A DNA stretch of 64,000 nucleotides from Fulvia fulva (lineage: Eukaryota; Ascomycota; Dothideomycetes; Mycosphaerellales; Mycosphaerellaceae). The DNA lies in the NCBI RefSeq assembly GCF_020509005.1, contig NC_063014.1, positions 1,550,001 through 1,614,000 on the forward strand. Reading direction: 5' to 3'. Positions 26,601-36,567 of the stretch are shown here, one piece after another (positions within the stretch are counted from its first letter, which is position 1; every line of letters begins with the position of its first letter). The notes under the pieces are model-generated. The model was not told the DNA's origin, did not search any database, and worked only from the letters and a program-made list of their open reading frames with translations. A program made the translations under genes and the position numbers.

Positions 26601-28510
26601 CGAATTCTACTAATAGAAGGTGAAGTATCTTAGGCTAATTATAACCCCTAACGGCATCGAGATAGACCCCGAGAAACTCGAATGTATTCAGACATAGGAA
26701 GCTCCTAAGAACCTAAAGGATGTGTAGGCCTTCCTTAGATTTACTAACTTCTATAGGCGGTTTATCGAAGCATTTTCGCGTATAGCTACTCCTCTTACAA
26801 ACCTGACCAAGTCGGACGGACTAAGCAATTATAAGAACAGAAGGATTCAATAGTCACTAGATTGCTAACAAGCCTTTGACAATTTAGAAGCTACGTTTAG
26901 TAAAGCCGGTATACTCGTACATTACGTGTGCTAGGTAGGCAAACAGTAGTAGAGATAGATTCTTTAGATTTTATAAACGCCGGCGTGCTTTCGTAGTATA
27001 ACGAGAATGGTGTACTATATCCTATAGCCTTCTACTCGAAGAAGTTAAGTCTATAGGAGTGTAATTATAAAATCTATAACAAGGAACTATTAGCTATCAT
27101 TAAGGCTTTTAAGGAATAGAGACCCGAGCTCGCCTACGAGGTAGATGATAAGGACTTATAGCTAGTCAAGATTTACACCGACTATAAGAACCTAGAATAC
27201 TTTATAAAGACAAAGTAGCTAAATCGGCGACAAGCGCGTTAGGCTAAGTTCTTGTCATAGTTTAACTTTAAGATAATATACCGTCTAGGACTTCAAGGTA
27301 TAAAGCTAGACAGCCTGACGAGACGTAGCTAGGACCTTCCGTAGGGGGTGGACGACCCTCGGAACTAGTATTAGCATTAGACATTACTACCTCCTAAGCG
27401 ATTCCTTAAGATCGCCTTACTATAGGCAATAGTAGAAGATGCGCCGGAAGAAGAGGAACCAGTATAGCTAAACCCTAAAGCTGAAGAGTTCATGCCTGTA
27501 GAACGAGATGCGCCTACTAAACAACCGGCGACGCGTGAAAGTCAGCGGGAAGCCGAACTCGAGTATCGAATATCGACGGCGTACGTAACCGATAACGAGC
27601 TCAAGACCGCGATCAAGGACCTGCAGAAAGACCGTACTCCTGCACTGCTGCAGAGAGCGAAGATTCACCCAGTATACTACAAAGTAGATGGCGACCTGCT
27701 ATATGTTCGAAATCAATACGACGGCTGGAGCTTATGGGTACCAAATGACCAAGCCTTACAGACCAGATAATCAAGATAAACCATGACGCTCCAGCAGCAG
27801 GCCATCTAGGACGAGCTCGCACTTATGAACTCGTGGCACGTGAATTCTACTGGCCTGGATTAGCGAGATCCGTGCGCAGATACACCGCGAATTGCCGCAC
27901 CTACCGCACAACAAAATCTCTGCACTCCCAGCCACCAGGATTATTACAGCCACTTCCTGTTCCAGATCGGCCTTAGAAACACATTGCAGTCGACTTCGTT
28001 GTCGGACTCCCAGACAGCACTCTTGACGGCATGGTCTACAACAACATTATGACCGTCACTGACAGGCTCACCAAGGAAGTCGAGCTGATCCCTATTGGCG
28101 CGATGACAGCACAGAATGCGGCAAGGCTTTTCCTCAAACATGTGTTCTGTCGGCGCGGGTTTCCTGACACCATCACATCAGACCGTGGCAAGCAGTGGGT
28201 TGCTACCTTCTGGAAGAAACTCTGCAAGATGCTCCGCACAAATCGCAAGCTGAGTTCTTCGTATCACCCAGAAACTGATGGACAGTCAGAACGCACTAAC
28301 CAGGCGATGGAACAGTATCTTCGCATGTTCACCAATGAGGCACAGGATGACTGGGCAGAATGGCTGTGCCTTGCTCAGTTCGCGATCAACAATCACCTGT
28401 CTGAGACTACTGGTGTGTCGCCGTTCTACGCCACCTTAGGCTACAACCCTGAGTTCACAGAGCGAGTTGACCTGAACGCTGGAAAGGAGGGAGGACTGAC
28501 CACTCTCCAG
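23699..28510 (+). mobile_element. Outer Ty3/gypsy element, 3' piece: rest of gag, protease, RT, RNase H, integrase
   Basis: Gag resumes in frame after the duplicated taaga and runs to about 25,100. An aspartic-protease-like domain lies at about 25,230-25,560. Reverse transcriptase is at about 26,130-26,800, with A-Y-L-D-D near 26,495, and RNase H at about 26,880-27,260. Integrase spans 27,490-28,480: an HHCC-type zinc finger at about 27,785-27,900 (last Cys mutated to Tyr) and a catalytic core with D in V-D-F, D in S-D-R-G and E in S-Y-H-P-E-T-D-G-Q-S. RIP is dense to about 26,650, thins out, and almost stops near 27,470. The integrase part has one frameshift near 27,768 and a TAG in place of a Trp codon near 27,976. 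No 3' LTR is seen; the element ends abruptly near 28,500, about 100 bp from the neighbouring gene. Confidence 0.85.
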
Positions 28511-28599
28511 CGACTGGAGTGCCTAGTGCTGTGTTCCGTTTTGCTCCTGTTTTCCTTCTTTTCATCTGCTATCCTTTCCCAGCCCTCGAGCGTTTCGTA

Positions 28600-29877
28600 T
28601 CACCATTCATCGTCAACATATCCTTCGTCTTCGATGCCCATTGCATCGCCACCTTCGACGGTATATTTCGTGCCCAGTGCTTGCTGTGCTTGTCGGATCA
28701 TGTCCTCCATCCTGCGACTCATACTGTTGATGGCCTTGTCCTGTTTCGCTTGTCGCTTCGTGTACCTCTCTACTTCTGGGCTCATGCAGTTCCTAGCTGA
28801 GCCTGCGCTGTTCGGCCGACTGACTGTACGCCCTTGAGGCGATCGTGTCGGCGCGATAGATGCTCGTCGATTGTGCTCAGCAACTTTCGCAATGGATAGC
28901 GGTTGCTGGGCTGGGCTGCCATTAGCTGCTACATACGAGCCTTGGCGTCGTGGAACTGGTGCAAGGCTTCTTCTGCTGTTCGCTCGTGATGCTTGCGGTC
29001 TCGCGATCAGGGTGTTTCGTGGTACACTGCCACCTGATACTTTCCGTCGAAGACTCCCAGGCCCACTGTCGTCGACATCTGGTGTTCCTATCATGACCCA
29101 GCTATCTCGATCTGTTTGTCGTCGCTTATTTGGCGGTCTGCTTTGTGATTGCTGCTGCCCGAAATCCGGACTGTCTTGTTCAAAGTCTCCGTCGAACTCG
29201 TCAGCATGCCACGATCCAGGAAGGGGCGTTGATCGGCCAGCGCTCTGTTGTAGTAAGTCTGAGCCGACCAGTGGGAACGATGTCTCGTAGCCTTTGCCAC
29301 CTCCAGCCGTGAAGCCTCGGAATACGCTCGTGCCGAAGTTGAAGACGCTTCCCACGATCCCAAACGCCAAGCTCGTCCACGTCTGTTGCGCCTCGCCTCC
29401 ATTGTATGTCGGCATCCGCGCAACGCCATTTCGTTCGCGCGCAAGTGGTCCTGAAATGGGCGCATTGTCGCCGCTCATAGCAAGTCCCATATCGTCATCC
29501 CTAAGCCGCCTCCTAAATTCATTCTCATGCACTGTCAATTGTTCGAAGCGCGCTGTTGATCGTAGCGAAGGTGTGTCGAAGCCGTCTGCGAGACGATACC
29601 GTTCGTTGACCAGCCCCGAACTGCGACCGTATGCGCTTTCGTACAGTTTGTCGCTGGGTGTAGCAAGTTGGGCCCAGGCTGGAGTTTCCGTCAAGTGATG
29701 TGCTTGTATCCCGTCACGCGACTCTGGTCGCTGCCTCTTGCGATTGTGCGTCGAAAAATAGTCGTTGGCGGTGGCAAGGGAGGACGTTGTCGACACTGAG
29801 GCGGGCGACTTAGGCGGTAGAAGGAAGATCGTGTTGGGGCCAGCCAGTGCCAGTGAGGAGGGCGGTGAGGTTGCCAT
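28600..29877 (-). CDS. Conserved hypothetical protein, 425 aa
   Basis: A single-exon model starting at the ATG at 29877 (context gacaATGg). The open frame extends 12 codons further upstream but without an ATG. The protein is mostly low-complexity and Ser/Arg/Pro-rich, with basic clusters. Two parts look structured: a Gly/Phe-rich amphipathic segment at about residues 167-198 (T-S-L-A-F-G-I-V-G-S-V-F-N-F-G, then F-T-A-G-G-G-K-G-Y) and a charged helix at about 366-410 ending in an acidic tail. This pattern would suit a membrane-surface or nuclear scaffold protein, but that is inference. I do not recognise a named family. The gene has normal CA/TG usage and escaped RIP although transposon sequence ends about 100 bp past its stop codon. 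Confidence 0.75.
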   Translation of the reverse strand: MATSPPSSLALAGPNTIFLLPPKSPASVSTTSSLATANDYFSTHNRKRQRPESRDGIQAHHLTETPAWAQLATPSDKLYESAYGRSSGLVNERYRLADGFDTPSLRSTARFEQLTVHENEFRRRLRDDDMGLAMSGDNAPISGPLARERNGVARMPTYNGGEAQQTWTSLAFGIVGSVFNFGTSVFRGFTAGGGKGYETSFPLVGSDLLQQSAGRSTPLPGSWHADEFDGDFEQDSPDFGQQQSQSRPPNKRRQTDRDSWVMIGTPDVDDSGPGSLRRKVSGGSVPRNTLIARPQASRANSRRSLAPVPRRQGSYVAANGSPAQQPLSIAKVAEHNRRASIAPTRSPQGRTVSRPNSAGSARNCMSPEVERYTKRQAKQDKAINSMSRRMEDMIRQAQQALGTKYTVEGGDAMGIEDEGYVDDEW

Positions 29878-30880
29878 TGTCGTTGAATTCGCAGGCGGTA
29901 TGCAGCTGGACACTCGGTCGTGTGATAGTATGTTTTAGCGTGGAATGTGCGGACGCCCGCTTCGTCGGGTAAAATGCTGTCTGATGGCTATGTTGACACT
30001 GGTTGAGTCCGTCACATGTCATAGTATTCCCTGCCTTGTCGAGGACGATTGATGTATGCGATTGTGCTGCTGTCCTCGTGGCGTGAGTTGACGTTGCTGT
30101 GGTACTCAAGCCCGTGCATTTGCTTACTAAATTAGTGGCCGTTGATCCCTGCAACTGTTTGCGACGACTTCTGGACCCCTCTTCTGCCACTCAACAACAA
30201 CAACACATCACGACCATTACGAGAATGCGGATATGTACACTATGATGCATTCTTCAGTATTCCAACAGGCGGTGATTCTCATCAAGATAGCATGGTTACG
30301 GTAAAGATGCTCGCTAGGTCTACGATGCCGTCAGACGGCTGAAACTTCAGCTGAAGATGCAGCTCTCAGCCTGGTACACAACGTGAGCCAACGACGCAGG
30401 ATGTGCCGGAAGCTGTCAGTATGTATAGCAGCCGAGAGCCCTCACAGCATATGCGAGCTTTGGCTTTGGCTGTGGCAGCTCCTTTCCAGAGGTCACGTTG
30501 CAATTCACTTCCGTACATAACAGTCTCGTTGGCGGTCGATGTTGAGGAGATCCCCCAGATGTGCTTCGCCGCGAGTAGTGATGTCGGTCATTCGGGTGTT
30601 CATGTAACTACCAGGCTTGTACGCTTCTTGTATCTTGGGCTTCACTTGTTCTTCTGAGACGCGATGATTAAAGCCCTCTTACTTGAGCATCCGATAACGC
30701 ACGTGGAGGCACCGCATGAGTGTAAATGTAAAGGCTCAGAGTGCCGTCATCTTTCCTCGCGGCTCCGAGCTGATGGTAACCCAGTACTTGCCAGTATGTC
30801 AGGGAGCATCCTCGCAGTAAGACATGCTTGTCGATGGACGCAAAGAAAATGCATTACACCGGCTTCTCTCCATACAGTGT
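29878..30880. other. Intergenic region upstream of the hypothetical gene
   Basis: About 1 kb between the start of the minus-strand gene and the transposon island. It has normal dinucleotide composition and several short open frames, without coding character or start context. It presumably holds the promoter of the gene at 28600-29877; no specific site was recognised. Confidence 0.5.
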
Positions 30881-30887
30881 TGGTAAA

Positions 30888-31052
30888 AAGGAGTAAATAG
30901 TAAATAGTAACTACTATTCTATTACTATTTACTCTAGCGTCGCGTAAAGATTTACTATTACTATTTACTATTACTATTACTTTTGAATAGTAACTAAATA
31001 CTAATAGTAAGTTAATAGTAATAGTAAAAGTTATACTATACTAAATATAGTA
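30888..31052. repeat. TAGTAA-rich tandem and inverted repeat cluster
   Basis: The motif tagtaa/ttacta recurs many times in both orientations (for example 30,894-30,911, 30,950-30,985 and 31,000-31,030), able to form several hairpins. The same motif recurs at 36,082-36,098 at the other end of the island. Subterminal repeats of a TIR element are the likeliest explanation. Confidence 0.6.
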
Positions 31053-31054
31053 TA

Positions 31055-31975
31055 ACGTAAAGTACTAGTGAGCTAGGAACACTAGTGAGCGAGGAATTTT
31101 GTCTTAGTATAACTAACTTCTTAATTATTATACTATATCTTAATAATATAATAACTTATATAATCGTCTAATAAAGAAGGTAGAATTGCTCTTACCCTCT
31201 CTACCTATTGTTATAGCAAATTTCCGAGTCTCCTACGCGTAGCTATAGCATATTACGTACCTTGTTCGACGCTAACTAGCCGGTACTATAGAATTACTCC
31301 CCGCGTTGATACTCGCCCTATCTAGTATAAACTTACGTTAACCGAAGAATAGACGATTATTCGATATATCCTCGACCTCGATTCGTAAGGATTCGCGCCT
31401 ACCCTTAGCGAGGTAGTAGATATAGCGGACAAGCTACTCGGTAAACGCGACGCGGATCCGATAGGTAAGAACTAGGTAGAGAGATTCGTTTCGCGCTCTA
31501 CCGAGCTTAAAATAGCCTTTAACCGAGCGAAGGACCGTTAGAGAATACTCTAGGAAGATCTAGAAGTTATAAGTGCCTAGTTCAAGCTTATATAAGAGAC
31601 GATTACTAAGTATAGCGTATATAACGAGAATATCTATATCTTTAATAAGACGGACTTTTAAATAGGCGTAATTAGCTCTATAAAAGTTGTTACTAGCTCA
31701 AAACGACGCTCTCGCCCTACGGCTACTTAGCCTAGTAATAGAGAGTAGGTTATAGTTATTTAGAGCATCTATACCGCTAGCTACTCGACCCCGCCCTTTG
31801 TTATCTATAAAGAGCGCGTCTATATTTTAGTATAGTACGAAGAGGTAGATATACCGCGGAATAAGAAGCTTACGGTCTCCGAGAATAGATAGATAAACGA
31901 CGTACTTAGCCTCGAGTAGTTAAAGCACTTTAACGCGTATATAGAGGCGCGTTCTATTAGGTAGCTATATATTAT
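31055..31975 (+). mobile_element. Truncated pogo/Fot-type DNA transposon (5' TIR and transposase N-terminal half)
   Basis: It begins with a TIR-like stretch after a TA: acgtaaagtactagtgagc, then a second copy of the actagtgagc unit and tttt. This has the same layout as the TIR of the Fot-like element at 34196. Plus-strand coding from about 31,190 gives a helix-turn-helix/CENP-B-type N-terminal region and the beginning of a DDE_1 transposase (a block like I-F-N-K-T-D-F-Q-I-G near 31,640), with many RIP stops. Homology ends near 31,975, before the second catalytic Asp, where gypsy-related sequence begins. It is non-functional. Confidence 0.65.
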
Positions 31976-34195
31976 AATTAGGCGTAAGTACGTAGTCGGG
32001 TAAGGTATAAGTCGAATAGATATTCTATCTAAGAGAGGCGCGGAGGGCGCGAGAGTTATATACGGGCGCTAAGCCGCTAGTCGGATTAGTTAGCAGGCGC
32101 GGGGTCTAGGTACGTGCCCGCGGGTTTAAGTAAATGTACGCCGGTACGGTAATACTACCCCCCCCCCCCTCTTAGAGTACGCTCCGAAGTACTCTTCTCT
32201 CCTCTTATATCTATCGTATCTATTATATCTCTTATTGCCTTTACAAACACCTTATTATCTATTAGACTATCGTCTAATCCGTCTTTAAGATCGTCTTAAC
32301 TCGCGCTAATCGGAAGATTAGCGTCTACGACTCGGTCTACTCGTTAAGTAAGATCGTTATTACGACGCGTATCGCTCTCTTTCTTATAAGCCCGGAGGCC
32401 TAGTCCTGCCGGCATTAGAGCTATCGCTACTTATACTAGTTAGCGCGCTATACGTATGCCTATAGCATTCTTATTTGGTATCTAGTCTATAGGTAGTTAA
32501 AAACTAGGTAGCTTAGTTGCTCTCGGGTAGTTATAGTAAAAGTCGGCTACGGAGGCGGCGGTAGTCTCGATAACCTAGTCCGTAGCTTTATAGGATAGCT
32601 TATTATATCTAATATATTTCATGTTGAACAGGTACGGGTAGATGGCAGCGGAGTGGAGTAAGAGATCAATCTTCAACTGACTAATAGCACGAGCATGCAG
32701 CAATATATCAGGAACCAATATGTTGATTGTGTTGGATGTCTATCTAAGCTAAAGGGGAGAGAAGGTATCTCCCTACAAGCTGAGTCATCGTGGATGCCTT
32801 AGGCTACTAGATCACTTCCTAATTGTTGACTCCCTTTAAGATGCTACATCTTAACATTTCACTAAGTATTTCTAATATAGCTACTTACCTCCTACCGGTA
32901 TTAGTCCTCGCGGCTATCTCTTCTTATAGTCTAGAATTTACTTAACTTCCTATTAATCGGGTTCGGCGGGATCGGCTTCGTATAATTCGTCGTCGATAAT
33001 TCGGATCGGTAGTAGTACGGGTTATATCTGTCCTATAACCGGCGGATAAACTAGTATAAGAAGGTATAAGTAGAAGCTATTATCGATATTTAAAGTAGGT
33101 AGGAGCTCTACTTTATAAGTGTTGCCCGGTAGTGCCTCTATAATTACGTACGGTCTAGACTACTTTACGTCTATCTTACGAGAAGTTCTCTCTATCGTCT
33201 AGTTCTTAGTACTTACCTATACTTCGTCGCCTTCGGCGTACCGTAGTATAGGTATACGAGTCTAGTTTACGTACTTAGCTTAGACTACTTATATTAAGGC
33301 TATCTACTATCGTAAGTATTAGTATATCTCTTATATCTTAGCTATAAACTTGTCCGTAGACTCGGCGTCTAGTCGCTATTTATATAGCATTAGTAGTATA
33401 GGTAAGTCTAAGTCAAACTTAGAGAACCTTAGATTACGCCTAGTATTAGTATAGAACGGCGAGACGCCTATTATTACGGACACTATATTGTTTGCTATAA
33501 ACTTAGCTAATAGAGTCTAATCTAGCTAGTCGTCCTAGGTATAGTTAATAAAGATACGTAGGTATTACTCTATTACTTTATTCGTGTTCTCCGACTGTCT
33601 ATCTATTTCTAGGTAGAACGACAAAGATAGCTTTCGATTAATACTAAGTAGCGCGTATATCCTACGCTAGAGTACGGAAACCTATTACGTACTACAATCC
33701 GAGACAATAGACTTCGGGAGCCTATATCTACTAAACACGTACTTAAGGAATACTAGTACGTGATACTCTACTATTATCGAGGTGATAGGAATAATATATT
33801 GCTCCTTAGTTAGGCGGTATATAACGGTCATAATGTTCTCGTACGTTTATCCGTCGACTATACTTATTCCCTTCGGTAGTTTAACTACGAAGTTAATAGA
33901 GATATCCTCCTAAGCGCTAAATAGTACTAGTAGCGGTCTTAATAGCCCTAGGTACTAGATGTTAGTATTCTTACTCGTACGGTAAGCGCAGTAGGCACGT
34001 ATATAGCTCTTAATAAATCGTACGATACCTAGCTAGGTATAGTTACGAGCTACTAATTTATACGTCTTCTCGTCTCCTAAGTAACTAGCTACTATATAGT
34101 CGTAGAAAGCCTATACGATACGAGTACGTACCGGGATTTCACCTTTATCTAGATTGTCTTCTAACTCCGGAGGAACGAATAGGTTATAACTACTA
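31975..34195 (-). mobile_element. RIP-degraded gypsy fragment: integrase C-terminal part, polypurine tract, probable 3' LTR
   Basis: On the minus strand, 34,150-33,050 translates (with stops) to the C-terminal part of a gypsy integrase, including Y-L-E-x-D-x-Q-S-E-N-T-N and T-G-V-S-P-F-Y. This is the same family region as the better preserved copy at 28,270-28,440. Downstream, a run of 12 G on the minus strand (32,169-32,158) resembles a polypurine tract. The following sequence to about 31,975 would then be the 3' LTR (starting ta for tg and ending near ata). The LTR call is inference, since no partner LTR is present. A solo LTR of another family interrupts the fragment at 32622-32856. Confidence 0.55.
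32622..32856. repeat. Solo LTR, 235 bp, not RIP-mutated
   Basis: It begins tgttgaaca and ends cttaaca (TG...CA rule), flanked by a perfect 5-bp target duplication tttca (32617-32621 and 32857-32861). Inside, CA and TG dinucleotides are frequent, unlike the sequence on both sides. There are no internal coding sequences, so this is what LTR-LTR recombination leaves behind. Its short length (below the usual RIP length threshold) or recent arrival would explain the missing mutations. Confidence 0.8.
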
Positions 34196-36077
34196 ACGTA
34201 CTTTACTACCGAGCGGGCTATACTACTAAGCGGGCTATACTACCGAGCGGGCCACTTTTGCTAAGAACTATACTACTTCTATAGATATAGCTATATCACT
34301 ACTATTATAGCGTATATTGTCTTTAAACGAGGCCAAACTGACCTTAGCTGTCTAGGCTACGAAACGCGACGCGATAATTACGAATCGACTTACTATAAAG
34401 GTATACGACGCGTCGCGAACTATACTAGGGTATCGATTGAATAGACGACCTCCTCGGGGTGACTACGAGCCTAATTCGAAGAAGCTTATAGAGCTAGAAG
34501 AGAGGGTAATACTTAAGTATATACTCGAGCTAGATCTTAGAGGTTTCCCACTATTAAAGGCTAGTATACGAGTAATAGCCAATTTATTACTATAAGAGAA
34601 GGGTCTTAAGCCCACTAGTCTTAATTAGACAGACAGGTTCATTAGGCGGTATCGTGAGCTAAAGGATTATATAACACGTAGATACGATCGTTAGCGAGCC
34701 CTAATAGAAGATCTAGACGTTATCGAGAAGTAGTTCTTACTTATAGGTAATATAAAGGAGAAGTATAGCATCCTTAACTAGGACACCTATAACTTCGACA
34801 AGATAGGGTTTATAATAGGTATTATTACGTCTTAGAGCGTCGTTACGGGTTTAGAAAGGCGTAGTAGAAAGAGGAAGGTCATTTAATAGGGTAATAAACA
34901 ATAGGCAATAGTGATTAAGACTATCTATATAGACGGAATAGCGCTCCTACTCTACGTTATCCTTATAAGTAAATAGTATATTAGTACCTAGTACTAAGAC
35001 GGTAACTTAGGTCTAGACTAGATAATCGGGCTAATAGAGAACGGCTAGACTAATAATGAGTTTAGTATACGGTAGCTAGAGCATTTCTAGAAGTATACTA
35101 TAGCTCGTACGACTAGGGTATAGAGACTACTTATTATTGATAGCTACGAGAGCTATAACTCGAAGGCATTCTAGAATCTATATAAGGAATATAAGATCTT
35201 AGCCCTATATATACTATCGTATACCTCGTACTTACTCTAGCTATTAGATATAGGTTACTATTTGTCTTTAAAGAAGGTATACGGTGCTTAGCTCTCGGGC
35301 TTAGCACGCTAGCGTATTACTTATATCGATAAAGTAGAGTTTCTACGCGCCTTCCGGGTAGCCTATAACGCTATATTTAGACAGGAGAACATCCTATCGA
35401 GCTTTAGAGGCGCTAGTTTAGTTCTATTCAATCTATAGGTAGTGATAGACAAGCTTAATATTAAGCTACGTACGCTAACCCCTCTAGCTCCGGACTCTAC
35501 CCCTTAGGAGTCGAAGACACTACGAATAATAAAAGAATTCGACTCTTAATCGATACTAGTAACGAACAAAATACGTACCCGGGTAGGTTTATCGCTAAAC
35601 TCGTTATAGAAAGGGGTATATTAGCTTATAAAAGGGAGTAGAGAGATAGCGTATTAGATAGCTCTTATACGAAGCGAGATTAGTAAGCTACGTAAGTCTA
35701 ACGAGGCCTTTATATAGCGGAAAGTATAGAAGCGTAAGTATATTTAGTCTAGAGGGTCTCTAACCTTCGATAAGGCGTCGTAATTAATATCTCTAGAGGA
35801 TACTAGGAGGTAGGAAGTAAGTAGAGAGTCGCTAGATAGTGTTCGGCTAGTACTAAGGCTACGACGCTATAAGCGATATAGCGAGTCGGGTATAACGTAC
35901 GTACCTATTAAGTAGACTCGCTAGATAGCGAAGAATCTGAAGAGGAATTGTCCTCCTAGTAACGATTCTGTAGGATGTCGTCGTGTTAAGATACCGTCGC
36001 AATTAAAGTGGAAGTGGTACAGTTCTTGGCAAAAGTGGCCCGCTCGGTGGTGTGGCCCGCTCGGTAGTGAAGCACGT
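34196..36077 (+). mobile_element. Fot/pogo-family DNA transposon, 1,882 bp, RIP-inactivated
   Basis: Terminal inverted repeats start acgt(g/a)cttcactaccgag and extend at least 55 bp, with TA on both sides (34194-34195 and 36078-36079). The left TIR holds three copies of a ctaccgagcgggc unit and the right TIR two. Plus-strand coding from about 34,330 to 35,550 is a DDE_1 transposase: an HTH/CENP-B-like N-terminus, N-F-D-K-I-G-F near 34,795, an I-D-x-Y-E-S-Y-N-S block (catalytic Asp region, histidines mutated to Tyr) near 35,140, and L-L-Q-L-L-D-I-G-Y near 35,240. Stops replace Trp/Gln. The length matches intact Fot-type elements, so only RIP has killed it. Confidence 0.85.
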
Positions 36078-36117
36078 TATAGTATTACTATTTACTATCT
36101 ACTCTTACCAACGCTGC

Positions 36118-36567
36118 GATTATAGGAATGCCATGGATTGAAAGTTCGATATTGACAGGTCTTCCTCGCAGATACAGGCTATCCTTCTATATCTTGCGAG
36201 TCACCAAACCATCTTGTTATTGGCTGCCTTCGCTGCTTACTTCCCCTCGGACAGGCCTATATGTTCGTTGCGACGACAACACTGTTTCTGGAACGCTGAA
36301 AGAACGCTTGAATTCGCAGCGCTAACCGTGAAGAGCCTCGATCTCTGGATCCTTACAATTTTGATTTTCCTATGACAGGGAATAAGGCGGTATAGAAGAG
36401 TCGCGCTTTCTGATCCAACTCGCTGTCGGATGTCTCTGCCGAGCCCCGAACTCAACACTGGCACTAGCGGCGGTAGATGAATGCCGATCACCTGGAACTC
36501 TCACGACCACGATCTGCTGTCAAGACTCTTTCACCATCGTTTGAAAATTCTGCAGCATCTCACGACC
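36118..36567. other. Intergenic region upstream of the rhodanese-like gene
   Basis: Normal-composition sequence between the transposon island and the start codon at 36568. An in-frame ATG at 36481 would add 29 residues (see the next gene). No other feature was recognised. Confidence 0.5.

Larger units (their letters stand above)
30880..36117. mobile_element. Second transposon island with outer inverted ends (MITE- or TIR-like shell)
   Basis: The outer ends are inverted repeats: the left begins cagtgttggtaaaaaggag near 30,881, and the right, reverse-complemented, begins cagcgttggtaagagtag near 36,118. Each is followed by a tagtaaatagtaa stretch. Inside come a truncated pogo/Fot element, a gypsy 3' fragment, a solo LTR and a Fot-like element. 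If the inserts are removed (31,055-36,077), the shell shrinks to about 215 bp, which would fit a MITE that served as a TA-rich landing site. No clear target duplication was found around the shell, so its superfamily is open. Confidence 0.5.

Noticed and set aside
27492..28480. Two open frames that could be taken for host genes
   Set aside because: They are the zinc-finger and catalytic parts of a gypsy integrase, separated by a frameshift and a stop, and continuous with the RT upstream. The second frame runs past the element's end into antisense of the neighbouring gene.
28871..29290. 139-aa frame opposite the hypothetical gene, and further antisense frames to 29698
   Set aside because: Antisense shadows of the 425-aa gene, Cys/Trp-rich and without coding bias.
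30664..30900. 78-aa frame with clustered Cys/His next to the island
   Set aside because: No codon bias or conserved look, and it runs into the transposon border.
30888..31052. CRISPR-like look of the regular short repeats
   Set aside because: The repeats are short, in both orientations, with no unique spacers, in a eukaryotic transposon end.
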